DNA of 12,396 nucleotides from NCBI GenBank assembly GCA_002293265.1, contig DBCW01000017.1:1-12396 (forward strand). Direction: 5' to 3'. This document shows positions 6,987-12,396 of the stretch, in pieces. The notes beneath the pieces are model-generated. The model worked only from the letters and a program-made list of their open reading frames with translations, was not told the origin of the DNA and did not search any database. The first letter of the stretch is position 1; each line of letters opens with the position of its first letter. This DNA comes from Eggerthellales bacterium UBA948 (GTDB taxonomy: Bacteria > Actinomycetota > Coriobacteriia > Coriobacteriales > UBA8131). Made by a program: the position numbers and the translations under genes.

Positions 6987-8861
6987 TTAACCGCCAAGTT
7001 TTGGTTTTCTTGAAATTAGCAGTAGCGTTATGCCCAGTAATCCTATTATTGAAAACAGCCCTGTTAGGGGAATTACTTCGTCGCCTGTTTTTGGCAAAGT
7101 TGTCTTTGGAGATACGCTGTCGGATTGGGATGCTTGCATTGCGCTCATCGGTTGCTGGGGGGTAGAGCTTGGCGATTGTTGATGAGACGCAGGACTTGCA
7201 GTTGATGCGTAAACATAGACAACTGACTGAGGGGTGGCATAAAACCTTCCGCTCGCATCGCCTCTTACTTCCTTCAACTCATAACCGGAAACGTTTTTTT
7301 TGCTACTGGCATAGTAATCGCTTACGTATCCGCTAAGCACTTCCGGATCAGCAATGGTATTGCCTGCTTCATCTACATAAGTTACTTCGATTGTTTTTGT
7401 GTGAATGTGATTGATATCGTAGTTGTTGTATCCCTGGGTAAATGGAAAACTCCACTGTGTGCCGGCTACATTGGAGGTATAGACGGCATTGTGGGCAGGG
7501 TTGCGCTGTGGCACAGGAAGAAGTGCCAGATTGTTAGTAAATACAGCATTAGGCTCGACAGTTAAAAACTCATACCTGTAGGTATAGATACCGCCACCGC
7601 TACCGCCCGGCCCCTTTGCGTCTTCGTTTCCCACAATAGTGGCGTTAGGACCCTCAGTTCCTGAACCACTAGCCATATTGTTGCTTATTGTGCCACCCAA
7701 TACACTGACATGAGCAGTTGTTGCCATGGGAGTCACGGGCGCAATGTCGACACCAATCGATTCACCATTGCTCGCTTGCATCCTACCGCTTGGACCAATC
7801 ATAAGTAAGGATTTCCATAAAGCAATGCCACCACCCCATCGTGCAGTATTATTATCGATAGTTCCGCCTGTCATGTTAACTCGTAAATCAACAGGTTCAG
7901 CATGTGTTGCATATATGCCTCCTCCCATATACTCAGCTGCATTTTTTTCGATAGTTCCACCATTCAAAGTTAGAGTAGACTGCGTAAAAATACCTCCACC
8001 CAAACTTGCCCGGTTGCCTGTTATAAGACCGCCGTTCATAATCACTGGCGATGTTTTATCTACAGCAGTATTTACTCCTAAGGTTGATCCGGCGCAAATA
8101 GCTCCTCCGTTTTGAGAAGCTCTGTTGTTAGACAATATCGCACCATCCTCAATAGTAAGGGACGCACCCTCATGCTGAAAAATACCGCCGCCACTGCCAA
8201 CACCTCTGGTTGCCATGTTATTGGCTATAAGCGATCCGCTTTGTAACAAAGTTCTTCCTCTGCTGATAATAGCGCCACCATCAGCCATTTCTCCGGCACT
8301 ACAGTTTTGTATAGTTGCACCTCTTCCAAGGATGAGCGTGTCGTTAGCTGCAGCACAATTCACTCCTCCGCCGGATCCAAGACCATCGAGGGTGATGTTT
8401 TGTAAAGTGAGAGTGACGGGTGTGTTTTGATCGGTGTCAAAATGCCGGACGGCAGGGTTTTGCATATAAATAGGCTCTAAAGGATTTGTACTGGTAATTG
8501 TAATGTTTTTCGTTACTACTACCGTTGAATAAGCTGCCCCAAATACTCTGTTATCGATAACCACAGTATCCCCGACACTCGTTTGATTTTGGATAAAATG
8601 CTGCAGGTCTTCCCAAGAACCTGTGTAGGTAATAGTCGCAAATGGCTCTATGCTTTCCGTTGGGATTGCGGTGTCGTTTTCTAAATAATCGTTTGGTGTA
8701 GCATACGCTTTTGATGGTGTTTTGCTGAGACTTAAAAAGTCTGCCGGCGTAAACATCATCATGGCAATCAGTAGAATTGTGGCTAGAGTTAGTAGCTGGA
8801 TTATTCTTCCTGGCGAATACTTTGACTCACTACCGCTGAAGCACATAGCTTGACCTGACAT
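6987..8861 (-). CDS. Sortase-anchored beta-helix protein with MucBP domain, LPKTG anchor
   Basis: Product of 624 residues, predicted to be exported and linked to peptidoglycan. The start at 8861 is set by AAGGAGG 4 nt upstream; an in-frame ATG six codons earlier lies before this site. Residues 1-54 form a signal peptide with a core around 20-37 and probable cleavage after AYA. Residues about 75-445 form a right-handed beta-helix with GGAI or GGGI turns at about 195, 224, 252, 288, 313, 343 and 422, and strands like GGTIEKNAA and GGTIDNNTA. This recalls pectate-lyase-like and chlamydial Pmp-type adhesins. Residues 489-551 are a MucBP domain (IEVTYVDEAGNTI ... VVYVYAS). A Ser/Pro/Gln-rich linker precedes LPKTGD (589-594), a hydrophobic helix and the tail SRKPKLGG. 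Likely an adhesin for host or partner glycans; I see no catalytic residues of a lyase. It has its own promoter. Confidence 0.92.
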   Translation of the reverse strand: MSGQAMCFSGSESKYSPGRIIQLLTLATILLIAMMMFTPADFLSLSKTPSKAYATPNDYLENDTAIPTESIEPFATITYTGSWEDLQHFIQNQTSVGDTVVIDNRVFGAAYSTVVVTKNITITSTNPLEPIYMQNPAVRHFDTDQNTPVTLTLQNITLDGLGSGGGVNCAAANDTLILGRGATIQNCSAGEMADGGAIISRGRTLLQSGSLIANNMATRGVGSGGGIFQHEGASLTIEDGAILSNNRASQNGGAICAGSTLGVNTAVDKTSPVIMNGGLITGNRASLGGGIFTQSTLTLNGGTIEKNAAEYMGGGIYATHAEPVDLRVNMTGGTIDNNTARWGGGIALWKSLLMIGPSGRMQASNGESIGVDIAPVTPMATTAHVSVLGGTISNNMASGSGTEGPNATIVGNEDAKGPGGSGGGIYTYRYEFLTVEPNAVFTNNLALLPVPQRNPAHNAVYTSNVAGTQWSFPFTQGYNNYDINHIHTKTIEVTYVDEAGNTIADPEVLSGYVSDYYASSKKNVSGYELKEVRGDASGRFYATPQSVVYVYASTASPASHQQSPSSTPQQPMSAMQASQSDSVSPKTTLPKTGDEVIPLTGLFSIIGLLGITLLLISRKPKLGG

Positions 8862-8947
8862 GATTCCTCCTTGGTTCATTTAATGCTTTGTTTGCAGATA
8901 AATCAGATCCCCATGTCAAAATGATTTATTACACTATATTTTATATG
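8862..8947 (-). promoter_or_regulatory. Conserved promoter/leader cassette of the beta-helix protein gene
   Basis: Counterpart of the block upstream of the giant adhesin, with identical spacing: exactly 40 nt between the 22-nt core (8902-8923) and the ATG. It holds a strong ribosome binding site AAGGAGG (8866-8872), a consensus -35 TTGACA (8914-8919) with a weak -10 TGCAAA (8891-8896) 17 bp downstream, and an alternative upstream -10 TAAAAT inside TATAAAATATAG. The match continues into the coding sequence (ATGTCAGGTCAA in both genes). Confidence 0.6.
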
Positions 8948-9025
8948 ACTCACGCTATTTTGGGAAGCAATTTCGCTTAATGGTAAAATATGGAGCTTGC
9001 CTAAGGCTCGCTGTTGAAGGTTGAT

Positions 9026-9064
9026 TGTCATCTTGAGCGGAGCGGAGCGTAGTCGAAAGATCTA
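9026..9064. repeat. REP-like intergenic repeat, single copy
   Basis: CTTGAGCGGAGCGGAGCGTAGTCGAAAGATCTA (about 9032-9064), preceded by TGTCAT. It matches the left arm at 279-303 except for a 10-base insertion and two substitutions. This type of GC-rich intergenic repeat is widespread in bacteria. It lies between the stop of pilO and the promoter of the beta-helix gene. No inverted partner is seen beside it, though a small CGAA/TTCG hairpin follows at about 9070-9090. Confidence 0.6.
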
Positions 9065-9135
9065 GTGTACCGACGAAGTTCTTCGGGCGCATCCAAATGG
9101 AGGTGACGCGAAGCAGAGCACTCGTTAATTGCGCC

Positions 9136-9732
9136 TTATTTGTTCTCGGTTTCTAAGCCGCTGGTGTTTATTGAACCGCTTGTGGTCTCAAAGAACGTCA
9201 CTGTTAGGCTGGTGGATACGCTTTCTACTTCTCCGTTGGCGTATAGTTTGCCGTTCATTGTGATGTCATTAACCAGGCTGCGATACTTACCGTCTTGCAG
9301 TGCGCTTACAACAGCAAAAGCTGAATCGTAATTTGCGGTAATAAAGCTGATCTTAATCTCGCGCCTAACCGTTTTGTCGCTGAGTGTTGGCTTCTTAAAG
9401 TCCAGCGCGCTATCGGTGGTGTTTTCGAGGATCGCATATAGATCCATCAGCTCATTTTCTAAGTTGTCGTATACGGCAACTACCGGCAGGTTCTTATCCG
9501 GGCCTAATGCATCAAGCCTTTGCTGCATGCTTGTATACCTCGCAGCAAGTGCTGTTTGAGCCTGCGTCTGTATCTCTATCTCATCCAATTTGGCGGTATT
9601 TTCAGCCTGTGCATCGATAACGTTTTTCACCAAACCAAAGTAATATAGTGCGGCAATTGCCAGTATCACCATTATCAGCAGCAGTATCTTTTCACGTGTC
9701 GAAAAGGAGCGCGTTATCACTTTGTTAGCCAT
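9136..9732 (-). CDS. pilO: PilO-like type IV pilus inner-membrane protein
   Basis: Product of 198 residues, close to the usual PilO length. PilO pairs with PilN in the membrane and forms the alignment complex that links the cytoplasmic PilM to the pilus base. I see a short basic cytoplasmic start with TREKILLL (12-19), one membrane helix (about 15-35), a coiled-coil segment (38-76) and a C-terminal alpha/beta domain (84-183), the PilO plan. The start at 9732 (MANKV) has AAAGGAG 6 nt upstream; a longer reading from 9807 would run deep into pilN. The ATG overlaps the pilN stop by 8 nt (ATGGCTAA), implying translational coupling. Sequence identity to known PilO is clearly low, so the name rests on architecture and gene order. 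A T2SS GspM-like protein is the alternative. Confidence 0.75.
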   Translation of the reverse strand: MANKVITRSFSTREKILLLIMVILAIAALYYFGLVKNVIDAQAENTAKLDEIEIQTQAQTALAARYTSMQQRLDALGPDKNLPVVAVYDNLENELMDLYAILENTTDSALDFKKPTLSDKTVRREIKISFITANYDSAFAVVSALQDGKYRSLVNDITMNGKLYANGEVESVSTSLTVTFFETTSGSINTSGLETENK

Positions 9733-10351
9733 TGTTTGCTCCTTTCGCGCTTGTAGAGGTTGTTCCCCCTGTGCTTGCAGATCCACTAGAAACCTTTGCC
9801 GTATCACCGGGGCTTTTCATCGTCATTACAACAATCGCTGTTGGAGCACTGCCACCCTTACTGGCGGTGCTGGTAACCGAGACGTGAGACACACGCTCGT
9901 CGGACTTAATACTTTCGACCAAGGCAGATGCCGCGTTAAGGTCTACGCCAAAATACGTGATCGTTACGCTATTGCCGTTTATAACAACCGACGAAAGCGA
10001 ACCAAGAATCATAGCCTTGGTGCGCAAAACATCCACAACATCGCTGCGATCTACCAGCTCTTGCTCTTCTTCGGTCATGGCCTCAATGATGTATTTTGAG
10101 TATTCCATCGCCAGGTCATCTTTACCGGCGTTGGCGGCAATCAGTTTATCCAAGTTGCTTTGCGCTTGGTTTACCTGCAAGGTTGAGGCTTGCGTAGCGA
10201 TGATCGGATCATAGACAGCGTATTTTGCAAATACTGCGATCGCGGCAAATAAAACGATAAAAAATATCGTCTCAATAAAGCTCAGGTGAAACTTATTTGT
10301 CTTGGCAACTAAATTGATGCGCTTGTTTGCTAGTTTTTCGAGGTCAGTCAA
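9725..10351 (-). CDS. pilN: PilN-like type IV pilus inner-membrane protein
   Basis: Product of 208 residues. PilN binds PilM through its cytoplasmic N-terminus and PilO through its outer part. The N-terminus RINLVAK (11-17) keeps the INL core of the PilM-binding motif (INLLP in typical members). A membrane helix (26-46) is followed by a coiled coil (about 52-75) and a ferredoxin-like region (104-179) with the strand pattern SSVVINGNSVTITYFGVDL. The last 30 residues are a low-complexity Ser/Thr/Gly/Ala tail, unusual for PilN. The start is a TTG, 9 nt after the pilM stop, with AGGTGA just upstream; no ATG fits the spacing and an upstream GTG runs into a stop. It overlaps pilO by 8 nt. Confidence 0.78.
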   Translation of the reverse strand: MTDLEKLANKRINLVAKTNKFHLSFIETIFFIVLFAAIAVFAKYAVYDPIIATQASTLQVNQAQSNLDKLIAANAGKDDLAMEYSKYIIEAMTEEEQELVDRSDVVDVLRTKAMILGSLSSVVINGNSVTITYFGVDLNAASALVESIKSDERVSHVSVTSTASKGGSAPTAIVVMTMKSPGDTAKVSSGSASTGGTTSTSAKGANNG

Positions 10352-10360
10352 CTATCTCAC

Positions 10361-11350
10361 CTACCAAATCGTTGCGCCAACTGCCAGCGGACAAAGCATG
10401 CGTTCGTCGCTGTCTCCACCATATGGCGGCATGATTTCTACGATACTTGCCAAAGGCGAGCCAATTTGCGATGCCACCGCATCCATTAGCGCCAAACCTT
10501 TTGCACCGCCGCCGCAACAATAAACAACTTCCATCGTTATCTCAGGATTGTTAAAGCTATAAAAATTGAGCGCACGTGCGGCCTCTACGGCAATGGAATC
10601 GTATACCTGCCGCGCGGTCTCGGTATCATTTGCGGAGTTAAAATCGGTGTGCTTGTATTCTCCGGCGAGATGCTCATCCAAACCAAATTGACTGGCTAAT
10701 GCACGATTGATGTCGATGCCGCCAATCTCGATTGTCCGACTAACATCATAGGTTCCGCGTGCAAAAAAGTGCAGCTGAGTTGCCAGATGCGCAAAGTCTA
10801 TCACGCAGCAGTTTTGCTCACGGTGCGAGCTTTGAGCTATCAGGTTTTGCAGCGCCGCAATTGGCGGAAGTGCCTTTTTAAGCCTAAACCCGGCCCGCTT
10901 GAACATCTCCGTAAAATCAAAGATCGCCTCTTTGGGGCTGGCAACGGCCAAAAGATCCATGCCATCAGCTTTGCCGGATTCATCAGATTCGATAGACAAG
11001 ACCGTGTAGTCGTAAACATATTTGTCTTTGCCCTGGATAATGTAGTCACGAAACTCAAACGGCAAGTTTAGCGCCAGTTCTTTTTCAGACATCATCGGTA
11101 CGTGCAGATGCCTGGTAATACAACTGCCCGCAGGAACCACAAACGAAACGTTCTTTTCCAGACCACGATGCTTACGCGCAACTGCCCTTATAAAATCGGC
11201 CATCGCATCAAATGAGACAATGCGACTGTCAGCCACCATACCGTCAGGCAGCGGCTCAATGGCAATCTTTTTTATTGAGACACCGTTGCTCACAGCAATT
11301 TTGATCGCGTGATCGCCAATATCAATGCCGGTGTATGTCTTTTCCATCAA
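10361..11350 (-). CDS. pilM: PilM, actin-like ATPase of the type IV pilus
   Basis: Product of 328-329 residues, slightly under the typical ~350. PilM is a cytoplasmic actin/FtsA-fold protein that binds ATP and the PilN tail and connects the motor to the membrane complex. The phosphate-1 loop GIDIGDHAIKIA (8-19), phosphate-2 loop VIDFAHLATQLHFF (183-196), EIGGIDINRALA (208-219) and adenosine loop CCGGGAKGLAL (278-288) are all in order. The segment VPMMSEKELALNLPFEFRDYI is typical of PilM. The reading opens TTG-ATG. A weak AGGGA lies about 8 nt before the TTG (11350) and 11 before the ATG (11347), so either may be used. It starts 11-14 nt after the pilD stop and ends 9 nt before pilN. Confidence 0.9.
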   Translation of the reverse strand: MMEKTYTGIDIGDHAIKIAVSNGVSIKKIAIEPLPDGMVADSRIVSFDAMADFIRAVARKHRGLEKNVSFVVPAGSCITRHLHVPMMSEKELALNLPFEFRDYIIQGKDKYVYDYTVLSIESDESGKADGMDLLAVASPKEAIFDFTEMFKRAGFRLKKALPPIAALQNLIAQSSHREQNCCVIDFAHLATQLHFFARGTYDVSRTIEIGGIDINRALASQFGLDEHLAGEYKHTDFNSANDTETARQVYDSIAVEAARALNFYSFNNPEITMEVVYCCGGGAKGLALMDAVASQIGSPLASIVEIMPPYGGDSDERMLCPLAVGATIW

Positions 11351-11361
11351 CTACTACTTCC

Positions 11362-12246
11362 CTACAAAAACAAATCCAGATACCACGTTAAACAAAACTG
11401 CCCAATAAACAGCGAGGCTACTGTTGCAGCCGCTATAGAAGGTCCAAAAGGAAACGGCTTAGATGCCTTATTGCCCTTTTCTTTTATGGAGGAGCTCGCG
11501 CGTTTCCAGATAATTGAGAACAATAGCCCTACAATGCAAGACAGAAGCAGGTTGAAGAGGCTGATGAATAATCCTAAGTACAAGCCCACCATAAATAGCA
11601 GCTTTACGTCGCCGCCGCCAAGCGATCTTCGCCCTGTTGCTTTGTCAAACGCTAGCGAGAGCAGCAAAATGCCACCACCCACCACAAATGCGCCTATCAA
11701 ACCGTCTATTAATACCGCTAAAAACCCAAAACCTAAGTAGGCACTAAGTAGACTGCCAAGTCCAAACTCGCCGAGTGGAACTTGCATGAACCAAACGCTT
11801 GCCAACCACAATCCTATTCCTGCAAGGATGAAGCCGTTAGGTATGATCAGCGTCTCGACATCTACCAGCGAAAGACCCAGCAGGATTGAGAAGAGAATCA
11901 TATAGGTAGCAGTTTGTATGGATATTCCAAATTGCCAGGCTACTCCGACAAATAAAATAGCCATACAAACTTCTACCAAAAAGTAACGTGGAGAGATTTT
12001 TGCTTTGCAGTGCCTGCATTTGCCTCGTAGAAACAGCCATGATAGAACCGGTATCAGATCGATGATACCAAGTGCGTGGTCGCAGTTGGGGCATTTGCTA
12101 CGACCTTTTAATCCGCTGCCACCGTGCACCATGCGATACGCCATACAGTTTACAAAGCTACCAACACACGCGCCTAATATTGCAGCAAGGCCTAACAAGT
12201 AGACCATCTGCAGAGGTGTTAGTGTGTCTATCGCTATGTTGATCAT
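11362..12246 (-). CDS. pilD: Prepilin peptidase / N-methyltransferase, A24 family
   Basis: Product of 294 residues, a normal length for bifunctional PilD/GspO. This polytopic membrane enzyme cleaves type III signal peptides of prepilins on the cytoplasmic side and methylates the new N-terminus. The N-terminal region has GSFVNCMAYRM (29-39) and a zinc pair CPNC (52-55) and CRHC (77-80), present in the long, methylating class. The peptidase aspartates are D129 in SLVDVETLIIPN and D213 in GGGDVK, and PFPFGP (265-269 region) is the usual late motif. About eight hydrophobic segments are visible. The ATG at 12246 has only a poor AAAG-type binding site, and M14 is a less likely alternative. First of four tightly packed pilus genes; the operon may begin beyond the window. 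Confidence 0.93.
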   Translation of the reverse strand: MINIAIDTLTPLQMVYLLGLAAILGACVGSFVNCMAYRMVHGGSGLKGRSKCPNCDHALGIIDLIPVLSWLFLRGKCRHCKAKISPRYFLVEVCMAILFVGVAWQFGISIQTATYMILFSILLGLSLVDVETLIIPNGFILAGIGLWLASVWFMQVPLGEFGLGSLLSAYLGFGFLAVLIDGLIGAFVVGGGILLLSLAFDKATGRRSLGGGDVKLLFMVGLYLGLFISLFNLLLSCIVGLLFSIIWKRASSSIKEKGNKASKPFPFGPSIAAATVASLFIGQFCLTWYLDLFL

Positions 12247-12273
12247 TTTTCTTTATTCCGGTCATTACCGCTT

Positions 12274-12396
12274 CTTTTGTCATTCCAGTAGCCCTCTGTC
12301 ATTCCCGCGAAGGCGGGAATCTATAACACCAGCAAAGTTGCACCAATGGATTCCCGCCTTCGCGGGAATGACAGAGGGCTACTGGAATGACAAAAG
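12274..12396. repeat. Nested perfect inverted repeat, 48-bp arms, 27-bp spacer
   Basis: Arms 12274-12321 and 12349-12396 are exact reverse complements over 48 bp. Each arm itself contains a hairpin with 8-bp perfect stems, ATTCCCGC and GCGGGAAT around a 4-base loop (12301-12320 and 12350-12369). The GTCATTCCCGC...GCGGGAAT unit is a common intergenic repeat type in bacteria. Related GTCATT starts occur just outside the left arm (12261). It lies directly upstream of pilD, and the right arm stops at the last base, so the true extent is unknown. Confidence 0.9.

Noticed and set aside
7726..8115. Plus-strand frame of 129 codons opposite the beta-helix
   Set aside because: The many Pro residues mirror Gly codons of the GGGI repeats on the other strand.
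9136..12246. Type II secretion (GspO/L/M) instead of type IV pilus genes
   Set aside because: The actin-like protein and the PilN-like protein are separate genes, whereas GspL fuses the two; pilM-pilN-pilO order and a monoderm context favour T4P, though without the pilins in view this is not absolute.

Overview
The window looks like a piece of a monoderm (Gram-positive type) bacterial chromosome of medium GC. The evidence is two consecutive surface proteins with signal peptides and C-terminal sortase sorting signals, plus a type IV pilus (T4P) inner-membrane gene set with no pilP or pilQ next to it. MucBP-like and FIVAR-like modules, GC content and intergenic repeat style would fit an actinobacterium of the Coriobacteriia kind. 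That placement is a guess; a Firmicute or another monoderm lineage with T4P is not excluded.

All convincing genes lie on the minus strand, so transcription runs from the right end to the left. In transcription order: (1) 12246-9136, a tight four-gene cluster pilD-pilM-pilN-pilO with gaps of about 10 nt and one 8-nt overlap, encoding the prepilin peptidase and the cytoplasmic/inner-membrane alignment complex. (2) 9135-8862, a spacer with a REP-like repeat and a promoter/leader block. (3) 8861-6987, a 624-residue LPKTG-anchored protein with a right-handed beta-helix of GG[AG]I repeats and one MucBP domain. (4) 6986-6729, a second spacer whose final 86 bp match the leader block of the previous gene without gaps. 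(5) 6728-402, a 2108-residue IPPTG-anchored giant adhesin: an L-type lectin-like head, three related ~100-residue modules, a MucBP-like module, and a stalk of 19 three-helix-type repeats of about 65 residues. (6) 401-1, non-coding DNA with nested inverted repeats.

How the parts could work together: PilD processes prepilins, and PilM-PilN-PilO couple the cytoplasmic motor to the pilus base. Pilins, ATPases and platform protein are not in the window and may lie beyond the right end. The two wall-anchored proteins share promoter, ribosome binding site, first codons and a signal-peptide signature, so they probably form a co-regulated adhesin pair, each with its own promoter, next to the pilus genes. 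No sortase gene is present.

The most unusual signals are the two-class repeat stalk of the giant lectin-tipped protein, the duplicated 86-bp leader cassette, and the nested inverted repeats at both ends. The right-hand repeat has perfect 48-bp arms and ends exactly at the last base, so it may mark an assembly boundary.
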